From assembly GCA_018675575.1 (NCBI GenBank), contig JABGXW010000011.1:1-38444 (forward strand): 38,444 bases of DNA. The letters run 5' to 3'. The notes beneath the pieces are model-generated. The model was not told where the DNA came from, made no database searches, and saw nothing but the letters and a program-made list of their open reading frames with translations. The DNA is from Bacteriovoracaceae bacterium (GTDB taxonomy: Bacteria; Bdellovibrionota; Bacteriovoracia; Bacteriovoracales; Bacteriovoracaceae). Position 1 is the stretch's first letter, and the number at the start of each line of letters is the position of its first letter. This document shows, piece by piece, positions 14,280 to 22,931 of this stretch. Both the position numbers and the translations under genes were made by a program.

Positions 14280-15410
14280 ATGAATATTTCAACAAAGAGA
14301 ATACACGCTTTTGATTTTTTAAGAAGTTTTGCAGCTCTTTGGGGTATTCCTTTTCACGCAGCAATTGCTTATATTACTAGTGATCCTGCCCCTTGGCTTA
14401 TTCTCGATCCCACCCAAGGTGCCCAAATTCTAGATTTAATGATTTGGTTTAGCCACCGTTTACGAATGCCATTATTTTTTCTAATGTCCGGATATTTTGT
14501 CTGTATGGTCTTAGATAAGAAAGGAATCAAATATTTTGTAAAGGCTAGAATTAAGAAAGTTTTTATTCCATTAGTCATTAGTTGTTTGATCATTCTTCCT
14601 ATTATTGTTGAGCTCTTTATGAAAAAACTTGTCTCAGGAAATTTCTATAATGGGAATATAGAAATGCCTTATAAAGCTCAAAACTTTCAATTAGCACAAT
14701 TGGCACATCTTTGGTTTCTCTATTATTTATTTCTATTTTCAATATTGACCATCCCTCTAAGAAAAATTAATTTCTTCACTAAAATTCAAACCTTTATTTT
14801 AGAAAACAAGACCTTCTCTAGATTTTTAATTTTGCTATCTCTATTTCTATTACATTTAAGTATGGATAGTGTGCTGAAAATAAATGCAACCTCTACTCTT
14901 ACTATTAATCCTTTGGCATTTGTTTTTTATTTTTAATTTTTTAGTTGGGGTTATCTGCTTAGAAACGATCAAATCTTAAAAGAATTAACCATTATAAACA
15001 TAAATAGCTATGGATTTATTTCTTTTTTCTCCGCAGGCATTTCGGCTGCTCTCGTCCTTATACTCCTGAAAACAGAAGCCACACAATATGCGTTTTATCT
15101 TTACTTTTTTACTTCACTTACGACAACAATATATTGTTTTGCTACTTTAAAAGTTATTATTAATTTATCTCTGCGGTTTTTTAACATAGAAAATAAAATA
15201 ATCAATTACTTAAGTGATTCAAGCTATTTTATCTATATTGTCCATATTCCGGTAGTGATACTATTTCAAAGAGCTGTCTACTTTCTTGAATGGCACCCCA
15301 TATTCAAATGGATAACAGTCAGTTTCTTCTCCTATGTGGTTTTATTTTTGGTATACCACTTAATTGTTAGGCATACTCCTATTGGACACTTTCTTCATGG
15401 CCCCAAATAA
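14280..15410 (+). pseudogene. Acyltransferase 3 family membrane protein interrupted by one in-frame stop
   Basis: The frame from ATG 14280 begins MNISTKRIHAFDFLRSFAAL and RLRMPLFFLMSGYF, hallmarks of acyltransferase-3 (OafA/YrhL-type) O-acetylases that modify surface glycans in the inner membrane. TAA at 14934-14936 ends it after 218 residues, in a transmembrane segment. The same frame stays open for 157 more codons (FSWGYLLRNDQI..., ending HTPIGHFLHGPK) and encodes the missing helices, including the family-typical SSYFIYIVHIPVV. Together the two parts give the usual length of about 375 residues. A single nonsense change is the simplest reading; stop readthrough or a sequencing error are alternatives. 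Confidence 0.85.
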
Positions 15411-15429
15411 AGAGTAAACGAAATAACCT

Positions 15430-15449
15430 TCTTAGTATGTTTATTCCAA
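15430..15449 (+). repeat. Partial copy of the TTCTTAGTATG repeat
   Basis: CTTCTTAGTATG with following TTTATTCC matches the first 20 or so bases of the ~71-bp repeat at 16582, 18541 and 22851, then diverges. It lies between the broken acyltransferase gene and the convergent exported-protein gene. Confidence 0.5.
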
Positions 15450-15467
15450 AGAGAAAACTAGCGATGA

Positions 15468-16511
15468 TCAAAAAGCGAAGGCCAAAGTTATATTAACTCC
15501 ATGATTTATGATTTGTTCATTTGGATTGACGTCCCCATCTTCAGCAAAACTAAATGCTAAAGGGCCTTCAACTTCAAAAAGGTAACCAACTTTTAGAACA
15601 GCTTGGTTTCCCCAAAAAGTAGGAGCATAAAGATATCCTAACTCATACTCTCCGTTAAGTCCTAGCGAGCTATATTCTGACTCAATTGGTTTGCTTAATT
15701 GTTTACTTCCATTTCTGGTTTGATCAGAAAATTCAAGAGTTCCATAACCGAAAGAGGTCGTATTGTAGAAATACCAATCATGTCTATCTAATTTTATTCC
15801 AGATGATAGTTTTTTCTTTACAGTATCCAATTCAAAAACAAATCCATAAAATTTAAGTTTTGCTTTGGGGTCATAATAATCAATATCCTGTGCCTTGACA
15901 ACAGTTGGACGTTCATAATTGATGAATTGAAATCCTATACATGAGGGAGTTCCGGCTATTTCACCTGGTTTATTATATTGCTTAAAAGATCGGAGTATTT
16001 TAACGTCGGTATATTTATTATCTTTAAAAGTTGATAGCACTACATTATTTTTCACAAAGTCAGTTTTAATAACACCTGAAATTTTACTTTTTTCAACTAA
16101 GATACTCCATTCTTTAATTCCAATCATTCCAAAGACACTGAGCACATCATTTACATCGTCTCCGACATCAACACCGAGACCAATAAAAATGTCCTGAAAC
16201 TCTTGAGTGAATTGAATTTGCTTGAATACACTATTTTCAAATTGAATTTCATATCCCGGTGTAACGGTAATCGCATCATTTTTTCTTTTCGAATAACCAA
16301 ACGAAAAAAAACTATTATTTACTTCTTCATCAATCGCGACAGGAGTAGCAATAGGAATAGGGGCCAAGACCGGAGCTGGAGTTTCTACAAGTTCTTGAGT
16401 TGAGCCCAGATCCGGAGACACAATAGTTGAACTTGTTGGGGTAACATCCAACAATTGGGCATAGATGGGGAAAGAGAAGAAACAAAAAAATACTATTTTT
16501 ATAATTTTCAG
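15468..16511 (-). CDS. Exported outer-membrane-like protein, apparent CTG start
   Basis: The body is 328 residues of beta-rich sequence ending NITLAFAF, consistent with an outer-membrane barrel; an N-terminal Pro/Thr/Ala-rich linker (about 40 residues) precedes it. No family is recognised. A conventional start gives only TTG 16454, which lacks a signal. In-frame upstream codons encode KIIKIVFFCFFSFPIYAQ, a textbook signal peptide, bounded upstream by a stop. The only start-like codon there is CTG at 16511, with AAAGG at 16519-16523 seven bases upstream. I therefore extend the gene to 16511: either CTG is used, or an ATG was mutated and the gene is impaired. An envelope role fits its neighbours. 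Confidence 0.7.
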   Translation of the reverse strand: MKIIKIVFFCFFSFPIYAQLLDVTPTSSTIVSPDLGSTQELVETPAPVLAPIPIATPVAIDEEVNNSFFSFGYSKRKNDAITVTPGYEIQFENSVFKQIQFTQEFQDIFIGLGVDVGDDVNDVLSVFGMIGIKEWSILVEKSKISGVIKTDFVKNNVVLSTFKDNKYTDVKILRSFKQYNKPGEIAGTPSCIGFQFINYERPTVVKAQDIDYYDPKAKLKFYGFVFELDTVKKKLSSGIKLDRHDWYFYNTTSFGYGTLEFSDQTRNGSKQLSKPIESEYSSLGLNGEYELGYLYAPTFWGNQAVLKVGYLFEVEGPLAFSFAEDGDVNPNEQIINHGVNITLAFAF

Positions 16512-16832
16512 GATTTAGCCTTTGAATCGTTTATAATTTAATAATCTGATAGATGTAGTTAAATGGCAAGACGAATTCGTCTTCTTAGTATGTATATTCT
16601 ATTTTTGTTTTAATTAATACTTAGTTTTAATTTTTGTGATTATGAAAAGGGGGGAGAGCAGTCCTATACTTTCTGTATTTGCGTGTGTACCCTAGCATTC
16701 ATGGTTGGCCACCGAAAAAAAATAAATGTTGTGAAAATGGATAACTATTGGCAAGTAGGCTGGTGAAACCTTGAACAAAAGCTCACGACTTGTTAGGTTC
16801 ATTACCAAAATAGATCGCGCACGAGAATCATT
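16512..16832. other. Divergent intergenic region holding the forward copy of the ~71-bp repeat
   Basis: Apart from the repeat at 16582-16653, this stretch shows a local rise in G+C toward the TMTC-like gene, no RNA gene and no clear promoter hexamer pair. GTTAGGT at 16793 matches the short integron core word but lacks a partner site, so I do not call an attC. Confidence 0.5.
16582..16653 (+). repeat. ~71-bp intergenic repeat, forward copy (left flank of TMTC-like gene)
   Basis: It begins TTCTTAGTATGTATATTC, passes through TTAATTAATACTTAGTTTTA and ends GATTATGAAAAGGGG. The copy at 18541-18611 on the other strand aligns over the full length without gaps, with about ten mismatches. The inner ends CTTAGTAT and ATACTTAG are themselves nearly inverted. 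The two copies bracket the 16833-18536 gene as inverted repeats. Confidence 0.75.
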
Positions 16833-18536
16833 ATGAACGAAAAACAACAACCCCTAGGTCATTTGGGAAAGAATATTCTCATGACTCCACACTGCGTTTT
16901 TGCGGGAGCGGTCTGTCTTGTTCTCACTTTCCTCGTTTATTGGCCTGCGATCAATGCAACTTTCTTTGTCTTTGATGATTCAGTTCACATTTATGGAAAT
17001 GTTCATTTTAAGTCTCTAGGTTTTCAGGAGTTCGTTTTGTTTTGGACGAATTCATACGAATCACTCTATATACCGATCACCTATTCACTTTGGTCGGTGG
17101 TCGCAGGTTTGTTTGGGGTGGAATCACCGGTTCCTTATCATGTACTAAATTTGGTGTTCCATGCCTTCAACTCTTGGTTGGTTTTTATTTGGCTAACTCA
17201 ACTATTAAACTGCTTGCCGCAGAGGAACAAAGCTCTTCAACATCGAAACTCTATCCCATGGATCGCGTTGACAGGGTCTGTTCTTTTCAATGTTCACCCG
17301 ATTCATGTTGAAGCCGTTGCATGGGTGTCCTCCTTTAAAGACTTGAATAGCACTGCTTGGGCCTTATGTGCACTGATTTTCCACTTTGCTTATCGTTCGA
17401 CAACTTCGAAAAGAAAGGCCAAGCAGTACAAGTACATTGCATTTGGTTTTATCGTGCTAGGTGTATTAGCTAAATCAAACATCTCGGTTCTCGTTGTGCT
17501 TTTGGCGTGGCTTGATCGAGTGGTGTTTCGTTTGAAGTTTCGCGAGTTGATCGTCGACAATGCTTTGCTATGTGTTCCGTCTATTCTTATTGCATATATA
17601 TCTGTTCAACTTCAGCCTTCATCTTATCTACATCAGTTGCCGTCTTTTGCTGAGAGAATGATCATCTCTGTAGATGCTTTGAGGCTTTACGCAGTAAATA
17701 TTTTGAACCCGGTCGCCTTGTCGTTCGATTACGAACGATCTGTTTCGAACGTTCTAAATGAGTGGAATAGCGAATTATCTTACAAATTGATGCTGCTGTT
17801 TACGATAGGACTTATTTGCCTAAGTTATATTGGCAGGATACGCCGCTTGTTTTCAGTGGAAACCTTAGGTTTGTCGATAGGGTTGATTCTCATCTTGCCG
17901 AATTTGGGAGTTATTACATACGTATTTCAAAACATATCGACTGTGGCCGATCGTTATTTCTATTTGCCTTTTTTAGGGGTCTCGGTATTTTTTTGCGGCT
18001 TAATGTTACGTCTTGACGAGAGGCTTGAATCTCGGCCGTCGAAAAATAAACAACGGTACTTTTGGTGTGTACCTGTCTTGTTGTTGTTGATTTACTCTGG
18101 AATGAGTTTTCTTCAGGCGAAGACATGGCGGACGAGTTCTTCACAAATTCGTCACTCTCTTAAGGCGAATCCTGAGAGTTATCCTTTACACATGTCTTTT
18201 GCAACGGCCTTGAAAGCGGAGCTTCAGTGGGCCGACTCAATTCGGGTTTATAAAAAAGCGCGAAAGCTAAAGCCGGAGTATGGGGAGCCCGTTCATGGAA
18301 TTGTAGAGGGGATACTCAGTCTCGGGGGAGACGTTACGCACGCGGTTCGCTATTACGAAAAGGCTCTGTCTCAGGGGGTAGAAATCAATCCTTTCTATTT
18401 CAAGCAGGTCGGCTATTATTTTGTTGCGCAAAAGGACATCAAACAGGCGCAGCATTACTTTTGGCTGGCCCAAAAGCTAGAACCTGATTCAAAAGAAATC
18501 GCAGAGCAGATCCGCCGTCTGGAAAAGCTAAAATAG
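16833..18536 (+). CDS. TMTC-like multi-span glycosyltransferase with C-terminal TPR repeats
   Basis: 567 residues with about ten membrane helices, then a TPR tail. It has GT-C/TMTC (O-mannosyltransferase-like, DUF1736) hallmarks: a first-loop acidic pair FVFDDSVHI (about 48-56), PYHVLNLVFHAFNS (101-114), the HPIHVEAVAWVSS block near 155-167, SNISVLVV, and ADRYFYLPFLG (about 370-380). Residues 450-565 contain three TPR-type helix pairs. The family transfers sugars from lipid-linked donors to exported proteins at the membrane. It is visibly less AT-rich than its neighbours and is bracketed by inverted ~71-bp repeats, suggesting transfer as a cassette. The start ATG 16833 lacks a strong ribosome site. 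Confidence 0.78.
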   Translation: MNEKQQPLGHLGKNILMTPHCVFAGAVCLVLTFLVYWPAINATFFVFDDSVHIYGNVHFKSLGFQEFVLFWTNSYESLYIPITYSLWSVVAGLFGVESPVPYHVLNLVFHAFNSWLVFIWLTQLLNCLPQRNKALQHRNSIPWIALTGSVLFNVHPIHVEAVAWVSSFKDLNSTAWALCALIFHFAYRSTTSKRKAKQYKYIAFGFIVLGVLAKSNISVLVVLLAWLDRVVFRLKFRELIVDNALLCVPSILIAYISVQLQPSSYLHQLPSFAERMIISVDALRLYAVNILNPVALSFDYERSVSNVLNEWNSELSYKLMLLFTIGLICLSYIGRIRRLFSVETLGLSIGLILILPNLGVITYVFQNISTVADRYFYLPFLGVSVFFCGLMLRLDERLESRPSKNKQRYFWCVPVLLLLIYSGMSFLQAKTWRTSSSQIRHSLKANPESYPLHMSFATALKAELQWADSIRVYKKARKLKPEYGEPVHGIVEGILSLGGDVTHAVRYYEKALSQGVEINPFYFKQVGYYFVAQKDIKQAQHYFWLAQKLEPDSKEIAEQIRRLEKLK

Positions 18537-18540
18537 GTTC

Positions 18541-18611
18541 CCCTATTCATAATCTCAAAAAATAAAACTAAGTATTAATTAAGAAAAAGATGGGATATAA
18601 ATACTAAGAAA
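18541..18611 (-). repeat. ~71-bp intergenic repeat, reverse copy (right flank of TMTC-like gene)
   Basis: Read on the minus strand it starts TTCTTAGTATTTATATCCC and ends GATTATGAATAGGGG, five bases after the TMTC-like stop codon. It shares TATCCCATCTTTT with the 22851 copy and TTAATTAATACTTAGTTTTA with the 16582 copy. Confidence 0.75.
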
Positions 18612-18688
18612 TAAGGTTGCGTATATAAAAAGAAAAGAAATAAAAGAAAAATGTTTAAATGAGATTCCAAAAGTAAAAAGGAAATTTT

Positions 18689-18713
18689 AATATTGTCACC
18701 TTTTGACAATATT
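18689..18713. terminator. Perfect 10-bp stem-loop AATATTGTCA-CCTTT-TGACAATATT
   Basis: Arms 18689-18698 and 18704-18713. It is AT-rich with TTTTGATT after it, so it could be a weak terminator of the upstream gene; it could also be an operator. The word AATATTGTCAC recurs once, unpaired, at 21615 before an SGNH hydrolase gene. Confidence 0.45.
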
Positions 18714-18926
18714 TTGATTATCAAATTGAATGTTATGTATCCGCGACAAAGAGGAAATACGGTTATTTTTGTTTGCCATATTTAATGGGACAAATACCAT
18801 CGTTCCAGTGGACTGTAAGGCCAATAGAAAAGCCTTTTTGAAGTTAATGGCCGGAAGACTTATTAAGCTAACCGCTGTGGCTGGCGGCGTCATGTTCTGC
18901 TTGAAAGAATGTGCTATATTTTTTCC

Positions 18927-19400
18927 ATGAAACGAACGATACTATTTACACTTATTATCATGATTTTTTCTTCTACTACATGGGGGGATAATTCAGATCT
19001 TCTCAAGAAATCTTATACTCAAAAACAAAAGCAGCGAATCCATGCTCTAATTAGAAAAGTAGCTCGCGGTCATCTTGAATCAACTATAAAATTTAAAAAA
19101 GAGTTTCCCAAAGAATATAAATTTTATATGGCGGAAAGTTATAAAAAACTTTCCGCAAATAAAGGAGATGGAATTATATTAACTGAAATTGAACCTGGAG
19201 GTGTGTTAGAAAAACTTGGTTTAAAGGTAAATGATAGGGTCGTTCGAATGAATAATGTATTGATCGGAGATTTAAAAAATATGAAAGAACTAAAATCTAT
19301 AAGTATAATTAGGAATGGCAATCCCAAAATTCAACATTACGAATTAAAAGAATTTAAAGTCAAGGACATCTCTCCAAATAGTACTTTAAAATTTAAATAG
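18927..19400 (+). CDS. Exported PDZ-domain protein
   Basis: 157 residues from ATG 18927 (an in-frame ATG at 18909 would spoil the signal). Signal peptide MKRTILFTLIIMIFSSTTWG with cleavage near residue 20. A helical part (about 25-75) precedes a single PDZ-like domain whose core GDGIILTEIEPGGVLEKLGLKVNDRVVRMN is typical of the peptide-binding loop and second strand of GspC/DegP-type PDZ domains. No protease domain is present. It probably acts as a periplasmic binding or scaffold protein. No clear ribosome site is visible; it stands alone, facing the large SGNH gene. Confidence 0.72.
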   Translation: MKRTILFTLIIMIFSSTTWGDNSDLLKKSYTQKQKQRIHALIRKVARGHLESTIKFKKEFPKEYKFYMAESYKKLSANKGDGIILTEIEPGGVLEKLGLKVNDRVVRMNNVLIGDLKNMKELKSISIIRNGNPKIQHYELKEFKVKDISPNSTLKFK

Positions 19401-19469
19401 TTTTTCTTCTTCAATCAATTCTGTGCTTCGTTTAATAAGTCTACTAGGCTTAGTTTAAATTGACAGACA

Positions 19470-21395
19470 TTATTGGTTCATTTTTATCTGGATATCATCT
19501 ATTAAGGCTTTTACATTTTCTGCAATTAGTTTATTACCGGAAGGGGAGCAATGGCCAAAATCACCACCAAACCTATCAATAAAAAGATAATCATAGCCAT
19601 GTTTTGAAATTGAGTTATTAAAACTTGATTCATTATCTATAAAATAAGTTCTATCTGTATTATTAACTACTTTTTTTAAAACCTCGATTTCTCGCATCGG
19701 ATACTGCATCGCCACATGAATAGCACCATTTTTAAGAATCAATCTATTTACTTTCCTATAATTAATTGCTGCTAACTTATTTAAACTTTTCATGTCAAGC
19801 TTATTTATTTCATTTTCCAATTCTATAATCTTATCATTTTCGTAACCAAGCTTTTTAAAGATAAATAACTTTTCTCTTAATATTGCCTCTTTATCAATCC
19901 CATTTATATTCATCAGATATTTAATTTCTTTTAATGAGTCACCATCTCTGTCTAGTATAGATAAAATCCGTGGAAGTAAAACGAGATTTGAACTATTTAC
20001 TTTCATTAGCTTAAGGTCCTCTAAGGTCTTTAAACAGTCATCTTTTAAACCTAATATAAATTCAATCTCTGCTAAGACATTAAGAACATCAATTCTTATA
20101 CTTTGAGATGAATTATTATCCCTTAGTCTAAGAAGCATATTACGTGCAGTAATTAATGGTGTTAGGACAAAAGATGTTTGCTTTATATCTGACTTTTTAA
20201 ATGATCTTCTTTTTTCAATTGTTAGTTTTAGAAAACTGTCCATATCTTCATTACCAAAATAGTCACTTTTTTGATTTGTTAAATTTGTAAACGAATCAAT
20301 GTCATTTATTAATAATTGTATTATGGCAGGGTTATCAATCCACCCATGTTTTCTTTTTCTTTCAACCTTTTTTAGGGCAGACTCAAGAAAATGTCTAGAC
20401 TTTTTGAAATTGCTTTTATCTAAATATAGAATTGCTAACAATACTTCTATATCACTTTCTTCAATATCTGAGTTAAAATCATTTTGAAAAGACCACCAAC
20501 TATCTCTATTGGGTTGAAATGAATTTAAAATTCGTTGATAATACTTAATTTGATCATCTAGACTTTCTGGTTTTATTATTTTTATCTTCTTTAGATACTG
20601 ATACGGTCTTAAAAGAGCATTATTATAAATATTTTCTAAAGTATTGTTTTCTGAATATTGACTGATTAATAGGTTTGCATGAAGGAGGGCTTTTATGTCA
20701 GCATTATTTTTACATTTCATTTTTTTAGTTAAGAGATGTGAAGCTTTATTTAATTCTTTTAATTCAAGATATTTTCTAGCAAGAATTATTTGTCGAGATT
20801 CTTGTTTGCAAGGATTATCGTCTATTACATTTTCTAGAAAATCAATTGTAGTTTCTATTTCTCCATTCTCCCAAAGGTATTCTACAAGCTCATTTATTTC
20901 TGTATTACCAAATGACACTTTCTTAATGCGCATCCATATATCAAATCTATAAAGCATCCACCTAAACAAACGATAAGTTTTAAACATTCCTAAACCAGGT
21001 GTTTCATGTGAATCTTTTATTACCTTATATTCTTTTGTTGAACTCTCTTCATTTATTCCCATCATTGTAATAACGACAAATGGCTTTAACCTTTTTAAGT
21101 CTTCTTTTATTTTATTTAAGATCGTTATAGAGTTAATTCCAACCCCGCCGCGATTAATCACTTTATATTTTTTATGTACATTGGCTTTGTTTAAGATCTT
21201 TTCCAATTGTGAAGGCCAGGAGAATTCCCCTCCCATTTGAGTAGTGCTTTCCCCATAGGCTAGGATAAGCTTTTCATTCGGTGGATTTATCGCGAACGGC
21301 TTTGTTTTTATTATTGAGAGTGCCAATAAGGCCATTTCTCCCACCATGAGAAATATTAACACCAATAATATTATGTTTCTTATATTTTTCTTCAT
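19470..21395 (-). CDS. SGNH/GDSL-type hydrolase with a large TPR-like insertion
   Basis: 641 residues. A membrane anchor (about 8-28) is followed by SGNH block I (LAYGESTTQMGG, nucleophile S50), the Gly block (RGGVGINS) and block III (TMMGINEES, with Glu replacing the usual Asp after Asn). Then come about 450 residues of helical repeats resembling TPRs. The C-terminus restores the catalytic pair in DFGHCSPSGNKLIAENV (D612, H615). The enzyme would be an esterase or deacetylase on the periplasmic face, perhaps acting on glycans. Splitting the catalytic core by such an insertion is unusual. The ATG is 260 bases from a divergent SGNH gene. Confidence 0.78.
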   Translation of the reverse strand: MKKNIRNIILLVLIFLMVGEMALLALSIIKTKPFAINPPNEKLILAYGESTTQMGGEFSWPSQLEKILNKANVHKKYKVINRGGVGINSITILNKIKEDLKRLKPFVVITMMGINEESSTKEYKVIKDSHETPGLGMFKTYRLFRWMLYRFDIWMRIKKVSFGNTEINELVEYLWENGEIETTIDFLENVIDDNPCKQESRQIILARKYLELKELNKASHLLTKKMKCKNNADIKALLHANLLISQYSENNTLENIYNNALLRPYQYLKKIKIIKPESLDDQIKYYQRILNSFQPNRDSWWSFQNDFNSDIEESDIEVLLAILYLDKSNFKKSRHFLESALKKVERKRKHGWIDNPAIIQLLINDIDSFTNLTNQKSDYFGNEDMDSFLKLTIEKRRSFKKSDIKQTSFVLTPLITARNMLLRLRDNNSSQSIRIDVLNVLAEIEFILGLKDDCLKTLEDLKLMKVNSSNLVLLPRILSILDRDGDSLKEIKYLMNINGIDKEAILREKLFIFKKLGYENDKIIELENEINKLDMKSLNKLAAINYRKVNRLILKNGAIHVAMQYPMREIEVLKKVVNNTDRTYFIDNESSFNNSISKHGYDYLFIDRFGGDFGHCSPSGNKLIAENVKALIDDIQIKMNQ

Positions 21396-21651
21396 TTCTA
21401 TTTAAGATAACATAATACGATGCTCAATAAACCCTTAAAAAAGAAGTTTTTTCTTTTCTATTCTATACTTTTTTTGCCAATCATTATTCATCATTTTATA
21501 TCTTAAGAGGCTTAAGCATCCCTTTTAATATTAATCTGCTTTACAAGGGTATAGATACGATTATTTTCTAATAACCGATGAAAAGTATCTTCTCAATATT
21601 CTTCTCAAAATAAAATATTGTCACACCGGTTTTAATCCGCCATATTTTTGT

Positions 21652-21657
21652 TATAAT
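21652..21657 (+). promoter_or_regulatory. TATAAT directly against the SGNH hydrolase start
   Basis: A perfect -10 box abuts ATG 21658 and lies seven bases before the in-frame ATG 21664. If it is used, the message would be leaderless or nearly so, beginning at the second ATG. No convincing -35 is present. Confidence 0.3.
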
Positions 21658-22782
21658 ATGTTCATGTTTAAACATTCAAAAAAAAAAGTACTCCTTTTTT
21701 ATTCGATAATATTTTCACCCTGTATTCTATTATTTATTTATAGTGTCTTCATAATTCATCACTTCTATTCATTCTCAGAAATTAATGATCAAGAAATCCT
21801 CTTAGACCATTTTGAGTCTCAAGCACATGAATCCTCCGAAAGGCATGAACGTCATACAAAACTGCTTGAATCTATATCAAACGACTCCATCATTATATTT
21901 GGGGGAAGCTCCGTTGTACTTCCGGACGGTTGTGTTAGCTCACTAAATGACAGCAAGACATTTTCTGTTTTACTTAAAAAAGAATTAATCCAAAAAAATA
22001 TCGAAGTAATTAATATGGGAGCCTGCGGGTTTGACTCTTTTAATCTCTTATCGCTAACTAAGGAAATTTTATCTAAAAAGATAAAACCTAAAGCTCTCAT
22101 TTATTACACTGGTCATAATGATTTTTCCAATGGTGGGCGTGCCATTTTTGAAGAATACTCACCCTTTACACAATCAACAGTTAAAAAAACTCTTCGCATG
22201 ATAAAAATTCCTGATGATCTTATATTCAAGGCAATTTATATACTTGGAGACTCAATTACACCGGGGATCTTAAAATTATATCGCACATTTCATTCCAACT
22301 TTTTAGATAGTTCACAATTTTCCCTTATTAATGAATCAATCAGTAAACAACTTTTTAAGAACATAAACTCTATAATAAGGCTAGCTAATAATAATCAGGT
22401 GAAAGTAATCATTATTCCAGCTATTGGAAACCTCGTTTATCCTCCCCATACTCCTCTTGATAAAACTGCCAAAAGCTTTTCTCAATCAGTACGTGAAAAT
22501 AATATCTCTGATTTGCAAATCATAGCGGATAATGACAATTGGGGATTCGATAGAAGAATCAAATCCAGTAGCTATCAACTCTTTAATAAACTAGAAAATG
22601 TTCTTATTATCGACCTTTTTAATAAAGTGAGGACACTGAAAAGTTCTTTGTTTTATAAAAAATGTTTTGTGGATATTTTTCATCTCAGTAATTATTGTCA
22701 TCAGTTTATTAAAGATGAAATTCTTGGCCATATTATTAATACTCCCTCAGAATTTAACATTTTGCATCCAGTAAGCATCTAA
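21658..22782 (+). CDS. Membrane-anchored SGNH hydrolase
   Basis: 374 residues. One N-terminal membrane anchor (about 10-35) precedes an extracytoplasmic SGNH domain: IIFGGSSVVLPDG (block I, nucleophile S84 or S85), NMGACGFDSFN (Gly block), YYTGHNDFS (block III, N154), and FVDIFHLSNYCHQ near the C-terminus (catalytic D and H). Members of this fold de-acetylate or esterify surface polysaccharides. It is divergent from the other SGNH gene, and the broken acyltransferase gene lies in the same island, so acetylation and de-acetylation of a surface glycan is a plausible theme. Translation may begin at 21658 or 21664; no ribosome site separates them. Confidence 0.8.
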   Translation: MFMFKHSKKKVLLFYSIIFSPCILLFIYSVFIIHHFYSFSEINDQEILLDHFESQAHESSERHERHTKLLESISNDSIIIFGGSSVVLPDGCVSSLNDSKTFSVLLKKELIQKNIEVINMGACGFDSFNLLSLTKEILSKKIKPKALIYYTGHNDFSNGGRAIFEEYSPFTQSTVKKTLRMIKIPDDLIFKAIYILGDSITPGILKLYRTFHSNFLDSSQFSLINESISKQLFKNINSIIRLANNNQVKVIIIPAIGNLVYPPHTPLDKTAKSFSQSVRENNISDLQIIADNDNWGFDRRIKSSSYQLFNKLENVLIIDLFNKVRTLKSSLFYKKCFVDIFHLSNYCHQFIKDEILGHIINTPSEFNILHPVSI

Positions 22783-22850
22783 CATAAGGCTCATTTTCGA
22801 CGAGTTAAAAACTGTGCAATAAATCTGTATTCCACTTACAAACTTTTATC

Positions 22851-22915
22851 TTCTTAGTATGTATATCCCATCTTTTCTTAACTAATCCTTAGTTTTCTTT
22901 TTCGAGAATGGGGTC
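22851..22915 (+). repeat. ~71-bp intergenic repeat, third copy
   Basis: It begins TTCTTAGTATGTATATCCC and continues through CCTTAGTTTTCTTTTTCGAGA. It matches the 18541 copy best in its first half and is shortened near its end. It lies between the convergent SGNH and exported-protein genes. Confidence 0.65.
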
Positions 22916-22931
22916 TGTCTTCTACTTTAAA

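Larger units (their letters stand above)
18537..18926. other. Intergenic region with inverted repeat copy and hairpin; no confident gene
   Basis: It contains the reverse copy of the ~71-bp repeat and the perfect stem-loop at 18689-18713. A 66-codon frame (ATG 18730 to 18930) covers a local island of higher G+C. It has no ribosome site, overlaps the next gene and resembles no family I know, so it may be gene debris. Confidence 0.5.

Noticed and set aside
16588..16600. ATGTATAT inside the ~71-bp repeat as a dif/Xer core
   Set aside because: Only the central bases resemble dif; the two 11-bp arms do not match, and the third copy changes the bases beyond.
16789..16800. GTTAGGT as an integron attC core site
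   Set aside because: No matching RYYYAAC partner or palindromic body was found upstream, and no integrase is present.
18730..18930. 66-codon frame in a local higher-G+C patch
   Set aside because: No ribosome site, overlaps the PDZ gene start, an equally long frame exists on the other strand, and no motif is recognisable; treated as possible gene debris.
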